DNA of 27,293 nucleotides. Origin: a virus. The notes under the pieces were generated by a model, which did not search any database, had not been told where the DNA came from, and saw only the letters and a program-made list of their open reading frames with translations. Below, piece after piece: positions 1 through 7,933 of the stretch. Both the position numbers and the translations under genes were made by a program. Numbering within the stretch: position 1 is the first letter of the stretch; each line of letters starts with the position of its first letter. Location of the stretch: the IMG/VR virus record IMGVR_UViG_3300007734_000538, positions 1-27,293 of that record; one strand, 5' to 3'.

Positions 1-2
1 AG

Positions 3-155
3 CAAACAAGCGCTGCTACATCTGCAACTAATCCGCTATACAGCACTACTGTTTTGGTCAATAACACCACAGACATTAACGGCGCTGTGGCAGATATTGC
101 TACACAGAGCATTACATTTACCTGTAATTCACCAATCGTAATTACAACAAGCTGA
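3..155 (+). CDS. Major tail (tube) protein, C-terminal part, genome A
   Basis: This is the end of a gene that begins before the window; the open frame runs from base 3 to the TGA at 153-155. The 50 visible residues match the C-terminus of the complete tail protein at 15649-16068 almost position by position: both contain NPLY, then LVNNTTDINGAV, then DI(A/G)TQSITFT. The product would polymerise into the tail tube around the tape measure protein. The tail-chaperone gene follows 24 nt later, the same order as in genome B. The identity of the pair as tail tube rests on position (before the chaperone and tape measure genes) and on size, not on a diagnostic motif. Confidence 0.8.
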   Translation, partial: QTSAATSATNPLYSTTVLVNNTTDINGAVADIATQSITFTCNSPIVITTS

Positions 156-179
156 GAATAAAGAAAAGGGGCTAACACA

Positions 180-437
180 ATGGCAAAACTCAAAATAACA
201 AGGGCAGACGGCAGCGTATCGGAGCATCCGATAACGCCACGTATTGAGTATGCCTTTGAGTTATATGCAAAAAAAGGTTTTCACAAAGCCTTTAGAGATG
301 ATGAAAAACAGAGCGATGTGTATTGGCTAGCCTGGGAGTGTTTACGCACAAGCGGGCAAACCGTACCGATGTTTGGGGCAGAGTTTTTAGAGACCTTAGC
401 TAAGGTTGAGGTGTTGGACGATGACCCTTCGCAATAG
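180..437 (+). CDS. Tail assembly chaperone, short form (gpG-like), genome A
   Basis: This 85-residue protein is the short product of the tail assembly chaperone locus, which helps load the tape measure protein during tail assembly. It aligns without gaps to the protein at 16092-16349 (shared AKKGFHKAFRD and EKQSDVYWLAWE). It ends in an acidic tail (LDDDP) just before the stop, the usual place for the frameshift that makes the long form. An AAAGGGG stretch lies upstream of the ATG. Position between tail tube and tape measure genes supports the call; the protein itself has no catalytic motif. Confidence 0.8.
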   Translation: MAKLKITRADGSVSEHPITPRIEYAFELYAKKGFHKAFRDDEKQSDVYWLAWECLRTSGQTVPMFGAEFLETLAKVEVLDDDPSQ

Positions 438-604
438 TGGGGCGCGGTAGTTTTGGTTACCTGGTTGCACAGCTAGCCGTTGAGACGGGAATCGCGCCCC
501 AGTATTTACTCGACCTTGATACACAGATGTTTAAGAATATATTAAAAGTTCTTAACGATAAAGCTAAGGAGCAGCAAAATGCCCAACGTAGAAATAAGAG
601 GTAA
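180..604 (+). CDS. Tail assembly chaperone, long form by -1 frameshift (gpGT-like), genome A
   Basis: A second open frame in -1 continues from the end of the short form. Shifting at the proline codon (C CCT TCG, 425-431) reads CCC TTC GCA and stays open to the TAA at 602-604. The added part ends with a stretch (GIAPQYLLDLD and a basic tail) that matches the -1 extension in genome B (GIAPQQLLDLD, ending SRRR). Both extensions overlap the next gene by exactly 26 nt. The extension has no good start codon of its own. The site is a poorer slippery heptamer than the CCCTTTA in genome B because the A-site codon is TCG, so the exact slip may be a P-site event. Confidence 0.72.
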
Positions 605-1184
605 CAACGATCTACGTAAAGCATTACGCCGTTTTGCACCTGACTTAGAAAAAGAGTTACGCCTAGAATTGCGCGCCGCTTTAATGCCTGTAGTGATTCA
701 GGCCCGTGGTTTTGCACCGTCTAATTCACCTATGAGTGGCTGGGCGGCACGGTCATTTAGTGAGGCTAGATTCCCATTTTATGAGCAAAGCACTATTACT
801 AAAGGTATTGGGTTAAGTACTGGCCCAAGTAAGCCTAACAAAAATGGCTTTAGTGCTATGGCTACTATTTATAACGCCTCACAAGCTGGAGCGATTTACG
901 AAACTGCAGGGCGCAAAAACCCAACAGGTCAGCCGTGGGTTGGGCCTAAGGCTGGCGGGGCTAGTAAAAAATATAGCCGATCTAGTAACCCTAAAGCTGG
1001 CGCGCAGTTCATTACTAATTTACCGCCGCTTGTATTTAGTAGGGAAGGCGTAGGCCGTATGCTTTACCGCGCTTGGGCAGCTAATCAAGGTGTAGCTCTA
1101 GGCGCTGCTATGAAAGCAATTAGCAATACTAAGATTAAGTTTTACGATAGAGCCAATACCTCAGCGCTTAAAAAGGCTGCATAA
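579..1184 (+). CDS. HK97 gp10-like tail/neck protein, genome A
   Basis: This 201-residue basic protein has the same length as its genome B counterpart at 16491-17096. Shared landmarks are RxFAPDLxKEL near residue 20, SPMSGWAxRSFSEA near 50 and GQPWVGPKAGG near 125. The N-terminal helical region resembles HK97 gp10-type proteins, which complete the neck or tail. It lies inside the tail block, after the chaperone and directly before the tape measure gene, with a one-base TAATG overlap that suggests coupled translation. An AAGGAG stretch precedes the ATG. The exact structural role (tail completion versus minor tail) cannot be settled from sequence. Confidence 0.6.
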   Translation: MPNVEIRGNNDLRKALRRFAPDLEKELRLELRAALMPVVIQARGFAPSNSPMSGWAARSFSEARFPFYEQSTITKGIGLSTGPSKPNKNGFSAMATIYNASQAGAIYETAGRKNPTGQPWVGPKAGGASKKYSRSSNPKAGAQFITNLPPLVFSREGVGRMLYRAWAANQGVALGAAMKAISNTKIKFYDRANTSALKKAA

Positions 1185-3046
1185 TGGTACAAAAATCAGG
1201 CGTTAATGTTCATATTGGTAGCGAGTTCGATGCTAAAGGATTTAAGCAAGCTCAGAGTGCCCTGGCTAAATTAAGTGGCTCAGCTAAAAAGTTAGCAGGG
1301 GCCGTTGGCCTTGCATACGGTGCTAAGGCGCTTGTGGCTTATGGCAAGGCATCTATGAAAGCTGCAGCTGACGATCAAAAGGCACAAAAGATATTAGCCC
1401 AAAACCTTAAAAACGTAGGTTTAGCTTATGCCTCAGTAGATGCTGAGAGTTTTATAAAATCAATGGAAACCCAAACGGCTATCCTTGATGATCAATTAAG
1501 GCCTGCCTATAGTCAATTAGCGCAAGTAACTGGCTCAGCTAGTAAAGCTCAGGAGCTAATGACTTTAGCTTTCGATGTCTCTAGTGGCAGCGGTTTGGAT
1601 TATGCCAGTACTGTAGATATTTTAAGCCAGGCTTATGTGGGTAACACAAAAGGCTTAAAGCAACTTAATTTAGGGCTTACACAGGCTGAGTTAAAAACTA
1701 TGGATTTTGCTCAGATACAAACCAAACTACGCCAAAACTTTGCTGGCGCAGGTGGCGTAGCCCTTGACTCTTATGCAGGATCAATGGCACGGCTGGGTGT
1801 TGCTACATCTAATGCTAGTGAAACTATTGGCACAGCTCTATTAGATGCCATTATCAAGATAAGCGGCAGTAACGGCGTTGACGGCCTTATTAGCAAAATA
1901 GATACGCTAGCCTCAGCCTTTGCATCTGTTGTAACTCAGGTAGGTAATGCCGTAGCAGCCCTTACGGGCACAGCTGCACAAAAGGCTTTTAGCCCTGGCT
2001 ATTACGTAAGTGGTGGCAAAGCGGGTGGTAAGACAGTAGGCCCAACAGGTGCGGGCAATATGGCCCTGAGTGTATTAAGCCAAGATACTCAAAAGTCAGA
2101 TTTAGCAGCTAAAAAGAAAGCTGAAAATGACGCTATTAGACGTAATAAAGAATTAGCCGCTTTAGCTAAGTCACAGGCAAAAAGCGCAGCGGATACATTA
2201 AAAGCTAAAAAAGAGCAAGCCGCTTTAGATAAGGCAACGGCTGCAGCTCAATTAGCTTTAGGTAAAGGCACCGATGTTTTTGATATGGAGAAAATCCAAC
2301 TTAACGCAGCTCTAATCGGCCAGGCTGAGGCGTTGGGTAAAGCGACAACTGGGGCACAGGTTTTAGCTATTGCCAATGATGTGCAGCGCTTAAAAGTAAA
2401 ACAAGATATTTTAACTTTAGAGGATGCAATAGCCTCAAAAGATGTTAAGCGTATTGAGGATGCTACTAAGCAACTTAATGAGGACTTAAAGATATTAGGT
2501 ACCTTGCAGAGCCAAAACTTTACCTTGCTAAGTATTGCTACAATCTTAAACAGCTTAAAACCTAAATCACTTATAGATCAAGAAAACTTAGATATAGCCC
2601 TAGCCAAGATTAAAGCTATGTTGGATTTACTCGCTGGCGGTAATGGCAAAGTTACTGCTACAACTCCAAGCGGCCCAAGTAGCGGCGGGCCTAGTAGCGG
2701 CAATCCGCTATTCCCTAATCAGCCAAAGCTTGAAAAGTTAACAGGTAAAGAGTCTATAGATGCAATTATTGAGGTAACCGATTCTGTAGCAGTATTAGCC
2801 GATATAATGGCTCAAATACAAGAGGAACAAAATTACAAAGACTATATATCTCTTGTAGCCTTCCAAAAGAAACTAGGAGACTTAGGCGGCTATAGCGCTA
2901 ATATGAATACAGGGCGTGGCTATGGGGCAGGCAACGTAACTGTAACTGTAGTGGATAAGACCAGCGGCCTTATAGAGGTAGTACAAAATGCCGTACAAGA
3001 AAATAACAGGTTTGGTAATAACCTTAATTTTGCTGGGGCATTATGA
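1184..3046 (+). CDS. Tape measure protein, genome A
   Basis: This is the longest gene of genome A (620 residues). The protein is rich in Ala, Lys, Gln and Leu with long predicted helices, as expected of a tape measure that sets tail length and may enter the cell envelope with the DNA. A hydrophobic, Gly-rich segment lies near residues 35-50 (GAVGLAYGAKALVAYG). A Ser/Gly/Pro linker is found around residues 490-510. It aligns along most of its length with the 609-residue protein at 17096-18925 (shared LDDQLRPA/LDDELRPA, SQAYVG/QKAYLG, VLSQDTQ/VSSQDTQ, LNSLKP/LDSLKP). About 600 residues would give a short to medium tail. Its ATG overlaps the upstream stop by one base. Confidence 0.85.
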   Translation: MVQKSGVNVHIGSEFDAKGFKQAQSALAKLSGSAKKLAGAVGLAYGAKALVAYGKASMKAAADDQKAQKILAQNLKNVGLAYASVDAESFIKSMETQTAILDDQLRPAYSQLAQVTGSASKAQELMTLAFDVSSGSGLDYASTVDILSQAYVGNTKGLKQLNLGLTQAELKTMDFAQIQTKLRQNFAGAGGVALDSYAGSMARLGVATSNASETIGTALLDAIIKISGSNGVDGLISKIDTLASAFASVVTQVGNAVAALTGTAAQKAFSPGYYVSGGKAGGKTVGPTGAGNMALSVLSQDTQKSDLAAKKKAENDAIRRNKELAALAKSQAKSAADTLKAKKEQAALDKATAAAQLALGKGTDVFDMEKIQLNAALIGQAEALGKATTGAQVLAIANDVQRLKVKQDILTLEDAIASKDVKRIEDATKQLNEDLKILGTLQSQNFTLLSIATILNSLKPKSLIDQENLDIALAKIKAMLDLLAGGNGKVTATTPSGPSSGGPSSGNPLFPNQPKLEKLTGKESIDAIIEVTDSVAVLADIMAQIQEEQNYKDYISLVAFQKKLGDLGGYSANMNTGRGYGAGNVTVTVVDKTSGLIEVVQNAVQENNRFGNNLNFAGAL

Positions 3047-4284
3047 CAGTACCAATAATTAACGCTGTTATTAACTTTAGTACTGGGCCTAGCTTTGCTC
3101 AGGCGATGATTTTAGACAGCGGCATATTAGGCACCAATATCCTGGCCGATGCAGCTAGCGTTATTGTGGACGTATCAAACGTAGTAGATAGTATTGAGAC
3201 AAAGCGCGGGCGTAACCCTCAGGCTGACCAATTCCAAACGGGTAGCCTTACTATGCGTATCGTTGACCAAAACGGTGATTTTAACCCACAAAACCCAGCC
3301 AGCCCGTATTACAATTTATTAACGCCTATGCGTAAAGTGCAGATTACTGCTACATACGGGGCAACTACTTACCCTATTTTTGCTGGCTTTATTACTAGCT
3401 ATACAACTACTACACCTAAAAATGCTAATGACGTGGTTTACACGGTTCTAACCGCCGTGGACGCTTTTAGGCTTGCACAAAATGCACAGATCAGTACCGT
3501 AGCGGGCACCTCAGCAGGGCAACTTAGCGGTGCAAGAATTAACGCCTTGTTAGATGCTATTAACTGGCCAGCAACGATGCGTGATGTGGATACGGGCCTC
3601 ACCACTATGCAGGCAGACCCTGAAGGCACAGCCCGCACAAGCCTTGCAGCTATGCAAACGGTAGAGACTAGCGAGTATGGCGCCCTATATGTGGATGCCG
3701 CTGGCTCGTTTGTTTTTCAAGATCGCGCAGTTACCGCTGGCAGTAGTGGCCGTACACCTGTAGTTTTCAACGATAACGGCTCAGGTATTGGTTACTTTAA
3801 TGCGGTATGGCGCCTTGACGATACGCTAGTTTATAACTCAGCCAGTATCACCCGTACAGGTGGCACAGCCCAGGTAGCCATAAACCAAGCCAGCATAGAT
3901 AAGTACTTTGTGCATAGTTACAACCAACAAAACCTGCTAATGCAAACCGATGCTGTGGCCCTGGACTATGCACAAGCATACGTAGCATCTAGGGCTGAAA
4001 CCTCTATACGATGCGATGCTATTCAGCTAGACCTTTATACAGATAGTTACACAGCTGGCACCGTTGCAGCGCTAGGCCTTGACTACTTTGATCCTGTAAC
4101 TATTACAACTAACCAACCTGGGGGTTCAACCCTTACTAAGACTTTGCAGGTGTTTGGCGTGGCTCAAAGCATTACGCCTAACAGCTGGAAAACAACACTT
4201 ACCACTTTAGAGCCAATTATTGACGGCTTTATATTAGACTCAGCAATATACGGCTTGCTTGACAGCGGCGTATTAAGTTATTAA
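3043..4284 (+). CDS. Distal tail / minor tail protein, genome A
   Basis: This 413-residue protein follows the tape measure gene with an ATGA overlap and equals its genome B counterpart (18922-20163) in length, though the two have diverged widely. It has the look of baseplate hub or distal tail proteins: a beta-rich N-terminal part with ITATYGATTYPIFAGFITSY (compare VFGGTVSDF in B), a middle part with ESxxGALYVDAAGSFVFQDR (B: LGTLYEDKQGRVSYADADHR), and a beta-rich end. Such proteins link the tail tube to the fibres. No enzymatic motif was seen. The role is inferred from gene order and the conserved pair. Confidence 0.65.
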   Translation: MTVPIINAVINFSTGPSFAQAMILDSGILGTNILADAASVIVDVSNVVDSIETKRGRNPQADQFQTGSLTMRIVDQNGDFNPQNPASPYYNLLTPMRKVQITATYGATTYPIFAGFITSYTTTTPKNANDVVYTVLTAVDAFRLAQNAQISTVAGTSAGQLSGARINALLDAINWPATMRDVDTGLTTMQADPEGTARTSLAAMQTVETSEYGALYVDAAGSFVFQDRAVTAGSSGRTPVVFNDNGSGIGYFNAVWRLDDTLVYNSASITRTGGTAQVAINQASIDKYFVHSYNQQNLLMQTDAVALDYAQAYVASRAETSIRCDAIQLDLYTDSYTAGTVAALGLDYFDPVTITTNQPGGSTLTKTLQVFGVAQSITPNSWKTTLTTLEPIIDGFILDSAIYGLLDSGVLSY

Positions 4285-4295
4285 GGAGCAATAAA

Positions 4296-4901
4296 ATGGC
4301 AGCTGGACTAGGTTTTAAGACCTTTACTACTGGCGAGGTACTTACGGCAGCTGACACTAACGGCTACCTAATGCAAGGCGTGTTGGTGTTTGCCTCATCC
4401 GCGGCACGATCTGCAGCTGTGACCTCACCACAAGAGGGGCAATACTCATACCTTAAAGATACAAACAGTACTGAATATTATGACGGTAGCGCCTGGGTGG
4501 CAGCGCCCGTAGGTGATATAACAGCCGTGACTACAGCCGTAACCTCAGGCCTTACAGGCGGTGCTAGCAGCGGTGACGTAGCCCTATCTCTATTGCTTAA
4601 TTTCAATGCTCAAACTGGTACTACTTATACCCTGGCATCTACTGACCTTAACAAGTTAGTAACTACATCTAATGCCTCAGCTGTAACTGTGACCGTGCCA
4701 CCTAGCGTATTTAGTGCAGGGCAACAGATTAACGTGCAAAGCATAGGCGTAGGTCTTACCTCTTTTGCGCAAGGTTCCGGTGTAACGATTACCTCAACAG
4801 GTGCAGTATCTACAGCCCCAGTACTACGCGCTCGTTATTCAGCTGCCACAGTTATATGCACAGGTAGCAATACGTTTACTATTGTGGGCGACCTGAGCTA
4901 A
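4296..4901 (+). CDS. Tail fibre / adhesin-like protein, genome A
   Basis: This 201-residue Ser/Thr/Ala/Val-rich protein looks like a fibre or spike: repeated short beta segments such as AVTVTVPPSVF and GVTITSTGAVS, and almost no Cys or charged clusters. The N-terminal part (FTTGEVLTAADTN) resembles the start of many phage fibre proteins that attach to the tail. A strong AAGGAG ribosome site lies upstream of the ATG. It is followed by three related fibre-tip genes. The genome B gene at the same place (20163-21011) joins an N-terminal fibre part to a tip-like domain, so genome A may have split these roles into separate proteins. Confidence 0.55.
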   Translation: MAAGLGFKTFTTGEVLTAADTNGYLMQGVLVFASSAARSAAVTSPQEGQYSYLKDTNSTEYYDGSAWVAAPVGDITAVTTAVTSGLTGGASSGDVALSLLLNFNAQTGTTYTLASTDLNKLVTTSNASAVTVTVPPSVFSAGQQINVQSIGVGLTSFAQGSGVTITSTGAVSTAPVLRARYSAATVICTGSNTFTIVGDLS

Positions 4902-5470
4902 TGGCCCCAATTTTAGGCATTTTAGCAAGTGCCAATTATCCGAGAGTAACTAGCTCTTATGAGTCTATTGCTACAACTACAATTGGAAGTGGTGGAGCAT
5001 CTACCATTACCTTTAGCAGCATCCCTAGTACATATACGCATTTACAAGTGCGCTATTTAGCCCGCACAAATAGAGCAGATGTTCAAGATTTAATCCGCTT
5101 TAGATTTAATTCTGATAGTGGTACAAATTACGCCTATCACTGGTTGCGCGGTGACGGTGCTACTGCCGATGCAAGCAACGCATCTTCAACTGCTTCTCCG
5201 TGGACGGCTATTATTGCTGGCGGTAATGCTTCTGCAAGCCAATTCGGAGCAGGTGTCAGTGATGTACTTGATTATAAAAATACTAATAAATACAAAACAA
5301 CACGAACATTAAGCGGTGTTGATACTAACAGTGCAGATGGACGTATTATGTTTTTAAGTAATCTATGGATGAATACCGCTGCTATTACATCTATTGAAAT
5401 TGCACCTAATTATGGAACTTCTTTTAATCAATACTCATCCTTTGCCCTATACGGAATTAAGGGAGCATAA
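4901..5470 (+). CDS. Receptor-binding / fibre-tip paralogue 1, genome A
   Basis: First of three adjacent paralogues. It has 189 residues, with an N-terminal extension that the other two lack. Shared landmarks in order: TFSSI-S-YT-L, then F-N-D--NY, R--GDG/GNG, then LW-NTAAI-SI, and finally S-F-LYGI near the C-terminus. This is a beta-sandwich-like, Ser/Thr/Asn-rich pattern typical of small receptor-binding domains. The ATG overlaps the upstream stop by one base. The three genes look more AT-rich than the tail genes before them. Function as a receptor-binding protein is inferred from position and repetition; no family name is claimed. Confidence 0.55.
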   Translation: MAPILGILASANYPRVTSSYESIATTTIGSGGASTITFSSIPSTYTHLQVRYLARTNRADVQDLIRFRFNSDSGTNYAYHWLRGDGATADASNASSTASPWTAIIAGGNASASQFGAGVSDVLDYKNTNKYKTTRTLSGVDTNSADGRIMFLSNLWMNTAAITSIEIAPNYGTSFNQYSSFALYGIKGA

Positions 5471-5472
5471 CA

Positions 5473-5973
5473 ATGGCTGCTGGATCTACATACACTCCCT
5501 TAGCAACACAGACTCTAAGCTCTGCTGCTGCAACTGTTACATTTTCTAGCATTTCAGCGGCTTACACAGATTTAGTATTGGTATTTGCTGGTACAACTGT
5601 TACGACTGCTAATAATTTATCTTTGCAATTTAATGGCGATACTGCTAGTAACTATTCAATGACCCGTATAAGAGGAAATGGCACTACCGCAAGTTCAGCT
5701 CGTTTCACAAGTCAAATTTTAATGCTTGGGCCTAACATTGATATTACATCTACAACAATTTCTCCTGTTATTTGGCAAATACAAAACTATTCCAATACGA
5801 CTACATATAAAACTGCTTTGGCAAGAGGTGGTGGTTCTGATTCAGAAACGGCGGCGATTGTTGGATTGTGGAGAAATACTGCCGCAATTAATCAAGTGGT
5901 TGTTCTTGTCAATGGAAGCCAAAATATAGCCTCTGGCTCAACCTTTACACTCTATGGAATCGCGGCTGCATAA
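5473..5973 (+). CDS. Receptor-binding / fibre-tip paralogue 2, genome A
   Basis: Second paralogue, 166 residues, starting 2 nt after the first. It keeps the TFSSISAAYTDL start, FNGDTASNYS, RGNG, LWRNTAAINQV and FTLYGIAAA landmarks, but the middle has diverged strongly from its neighbours. Loss or change in the middle with conserved ends is what one expects if the edges form the fold and the centre contacts the host surface. A GGGAG stretch precedes the ATG. Confidence 0.55.
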   Translation: MAAGSTYTPLATQTLSSAAATVTFSSISAAYTDLVLVFAGTTVTTANNLSLQFNGDTASNYSMTRIRGNGTTASSARFTSQILMLGPNIDITSTTISPVIWQIQNYSNTTTYKTALARGGGSDSETAAIVGLWRNTAAINQVVVLVNGSQNIASGSTFTLYGIAAA

Positions 5974-6476
5974 TGCCTAATACATATACTTTAATTGCAT
6001 CTAATACTTTATCTTCAAGTGCTGGATCAGTTACTTTTAGCTCTATCGCATCTACTTATACGGATTTACTCGTAAAAGTTAGCTCACGCACAGACAACAC
6101 AGATACTCCTATTTACATTTATTTTAATTCTGACACGACTAATGCTAATTATTCCGTGCGCAGAGTTTTGGGTAGTGGCTCTGCTGCATCATCAGGTTCA
6201 TTTTCAGCCCCTTATGTAATTTATGCCGATGTCTCCACTTATACTGCTAGTACTTTTGGTAATGCTGAGGTTTATATTCCCAATTATTTAGGCTCTAGCA
6301 ATAAATCAATGTCCATTGATTCTGTCAATGAAAATAATGCAACAGGAGCAGAGGCGGTTTTAACGGCAGGCCTTTGGTCAAATACCGCTGCAATTACATC
6401 TATTAAGTTTCAACCATTAACGGGTAATTTTGCTACTTACTCAACCTTTTACCTCTACGGCATCAAGAACTCATAA
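5973..6476 (+). CDS. Receptor-binding / fibre-tip paralogue 3, genome A
   Basis: Third paralogue, 167 residues, overlapping paralogue 2 by one base (TAATG). It has TFSSIASTYTDL, FNSDTTNANYS, RVLGSG, LWSNTAAITSI and FYLYGIKNS at the matching places. It is closest to paralogue 1 in the C-terminal third (NTAAITSI in both). It ends the fibre cassette; the small coiled-coil gene follows. The three could form a heteromeric tip or be alternatives kept side by side; the sequence does not decide. Confidence 0.55.
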   Translation: MPNTYTLIASNTLSSSAGSVTFSSIASTYTDLLVKVSSRTDNTDTPIYIYFNSDTTNANYSVRRVLGSGSAASSGSFSAPYVIYADVSTYTASTFGNAEVYIPNYLGSSNKSMSIDSVNENNATGAEAVLTAGLWSNTAAITSIKFQPLTGNFATYSTFYLYGIKNS

Positions 6477-6484
6477 GGAGAAAT

Positions 6485-6700
6485 ATGACTACAGCAATCG
6501 AAATCAACTGCGAGACAGGCGAAGTAATCGAGCGTGAACTAACTGCCGATGAATTGGCACAGCGTGAGGCCGATGCTCAAGCTGCCGAGGCAGAAAAGGC
6601 AGCCAACGACAAAGCCGCAGCTGACAAAGCTGCAGCGCGCCAGGCCGTCTATGCAAAGCTCGGACTAAGTGCCGATGAAATCGCAGCCCTTGCAGACTAG
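6485..6700 (+). CDS. Small coiled-coil protein next to fibre genes, genome A
   Basis: A 71-residue protein with a beta-like start (INCETGEVIERELTADE), a long Ala/Glu/Lys helix and an end of the type AKLGLSADEIAALAD. The genome B protein at 21011-21229 has the same three parts (ATGEEIEREMTAEE, helix, AKLGITAEEAKLLLG). Small proteins of this form are often found directly after fibre genes in actinophages and other phages; their role is not established, and fibre folding is one possibility. A strong AAGGAG ribosome site lies just upstream. Confidence 0.65.
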   Translation: MTTAIEINCETGEVIERELTADELAQREADAQAAEAEKAANDKAAADKAAARQAVYAKLGLSADEIAALAD

Positions 6701-7157
6701 CTACAACGGTTGGCCAGCATCTAAGGATCAGGCCGAGATAGGCATTAAGGCCTACGCAGTAGAGGGCACAAGCCTTAAACTGCGTTGCGCCGAGACGGTA
6801 GCGCCGTTGCTGATTAACTTTGCTAAAGAGTTTAACGAGCTAATAGAGCCGCTAGAGGGCGGGGCGCTAGATGACTGGGGCTACTGCTACCGTATGGTGC
6901 GAGGCACTACCGACAAAATTAGTAACCACAGTAGCGGCACAGCTATAGATCTCAATGCCTCAAAACACCCGCTAGGTCAGTTAGGTACTTTTGATGCTGC
7001 AAAGGTGCCAATGCTTAGAGCGCTGGCTCATAAGTACGGCCTGACCTGGGGCGGGGATTACAAAAGCCGTAAAGATGAGATGCACTTTGAGATAGCACTA
7101 AGCCCTGAAAAGGTCAGGGCGTTAATTACAAAGTTAGGATTAGAAAATGCCAACTAG
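6675..7157 (+). CDS. Endolysin, VanY-type M15 D,D-carboxypeptidase/endopeptidase, genome A
   Basis: A 160-residue peptidase that would cut the peptide part of the cell wall at lysis. The zinc site of family M15 is visible: SNHSSGTAID (His85 and Asp92 counted from the ATG at 6675) and DEMHFEI (Asp134, His137). There is no separate cell-wall binding domain or signal peptide. The start is uncertain: GTG at 6669, ATG at 6675 and TTG at 6690 are all in frame and overlap the upstream gene; I chose the ATG. The holin-like genes follow shortly after. The lysin at the same place in genome B (21226-21654) carries a different arrangement of the M15-like motif and is at best a distant relative. Confidence 0.8.
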   Translation: MKSQPLQTSYNGWPASKDQAEIGIKAYAVEGTSLKLRCAETVAPLLINFAKEFNELIEPLEGGALDDWGYCYRMVRGTTDKISNHSSGTAIDLNASKHPLGQLGTFDAAKVPMLRALAHKYGLTWGGDYKSRKDEMHFEIALSPEKVRALITKLGLENAN

Positions 7158-7404
7158 CGCACAGGTAAGCGTAGGCGCAACTGCCACAGTATTAGTAGCT
7201 GCAACAGGCTTTGACCAAACCGTATGGCTGCATAACTCAGGCGGCGGTGTGGTTTATATTGGAGCTGCAAACGTCTCAACTACAAACGGTTATAAGCTAG
7301 ATAATGGCGATAAAATGGAGTTACCAGTAGGCGATAATGAGGGCCTTTACGGCGTTACCACATCAGGCACTAACACGGTGTGCGTACTCAAACAAATCAA
7401 CTAA
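7147..7404 (+). CDS. Small beta-rich protein of unknown function, genome A
   Basis: An 85-residue protein with alternating Val/Thr strands (VSVGATATVLVAATG), HNSGGGVVYIG and a closing CVLKQIN. It looks like a small beta-barrel or jelly-roll domain of the sort used in decoration or fibre proteins. It overlaps the lysin gene by 11 nt and has no counterpart at the same place in genome B. No catalytic motif or signal peptide is visible. It could be a structural add-on; I do not recognise a named family. Confidence 0.5.
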   Translation: MPTSAQVSVGATATVLVAATGFDQTVWLHNSGGGVVYIGAANVSTTNGYKLDNGDKMELPVGDNEGLYGVTTSGTNTVCVLKQIN

Positions 7405-7422
7405 GGGCACTAAGGAGCAATA

Positions 7423-7614
7423 ATGAATAAAAAAGCGATAACAGCTGCCCTGTACTCTTATGGCCGTGCAGCTTTAGCAAGCGTAGCCGCGCTTTATATG
7501 TCAGGTATTACTGACCCTAAAGTATTGGCTAACGCCCTTGTAGCAAGCCTTATAGCCCCTATTCTCAAAGGCATTGACCCTAAGGAAAAACAGTTTGGCT
7601 TAGGCGCTAAGTAA
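7423..7614 (+). CDS. Holin-like small membrane protein, genome A
   Basis: A 63-residue protein with two hydrophobic stretches, about residues 12-27 (AALASVAALYM) and 33-48 (VLANALVASLIAPIL), and a Lys-rich end. Size, two membrane spans and position directly after the lysin are as in r1t-like actinophage holins, which open the membrane at lysis. It corresponds in position to the 48-residue protein at 21651-21797. A strong AAGGAG site lies upstream. A holin call from sequence alone is always tentative. Confidence 0.6.
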   Translation: MNKKAITAALYSYGRAALASVAALYMSGITDPKVLANALVASLIAPILKGIDPKEKQFGLGAK

Positions 7615-7829
7615 TGAATCAGGCCCAGTCATATGTAGCTTTGCTATTGGGGATAGCAACGCTGAGTGGCTTTATGGCTGGGCTTGTTAGACACCTTGTT
7701 AAGTACTACCTGGCTGAGTTAAAGCCTGACGGTAACGGGGGCCATAATTTAAGGGGGCGCGTAGATCGTATAGAGCAGCGCGTTGACAAGATTTACGAGA
7801 TGCTCTTGGAGGACAGGTTAGCCAAGTAG
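7614..7829 (+). CDS. Second lysis-cassette membrane protein with coiled coil, genome A
   Basis: A 71-residue protein with one membrane span near residues 8-30 (VALLLGIATLSGFMAGLV) followed by a charged helix (DRIEQRVDKIYEMLLEDR). It overlaps the holin-like gene by one base. Genome B has the same design at 21794-21943, with RLNQRVDEIYNILLER at the end, so the pair is conserved. One transmembrane helix plus a short coiled coil fits a holin partner or lysis regulator. Confidence 0.55.
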   Translation: MNQAQSYVALLLGIATLSGFMAGLVRHLVKYYLAELKPDGNGGHNLRGRVDRIEQRVDKIYEMLLEDRLAK

Positions 7830-7933
7830 GGCGTGTCGCGTTGCCTTTTGTCGGTGGGTGGGTTCATACTTTAACCACACGCTGAGAGGGCTACTCAGGT
7901 AGTAGCTTTATCGGCCTTAACAAAGGGCGAAAG
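7830..7933 (+). promoter_or_regulatory. Intergenic region before the early genes, genome A
   Basis: This is one of the few real gaps in genome A and separates the lysis cassette from the early genes. A possible promoter is TTGCCT near 7845, about 18 bases before CATACT near 7866. A short inverted repeat GCTACT-caggt-AGTAGC at 7890-7906 is followed by TTTAT and could be a weak terminator or a leader hairpin. The matching region of genome B is 22912-23012. No sequence is shared between the two, so the promoter call is weak. Confidence 0.35.

Noticed and set aside
457-717. Antisense open frame of 86 codons over the chaperone extension
   Set aside because: The + strand -1 extension is conserved in both genomes, while the antisense product has no matching partner in genome B.
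4901-6476. Diversity-generating retroelement acting on the repeated fibre tips
   Set aside because: No reverse transcriptase or template repeat is present; the three genes differ along their whole length and not only at adenines.
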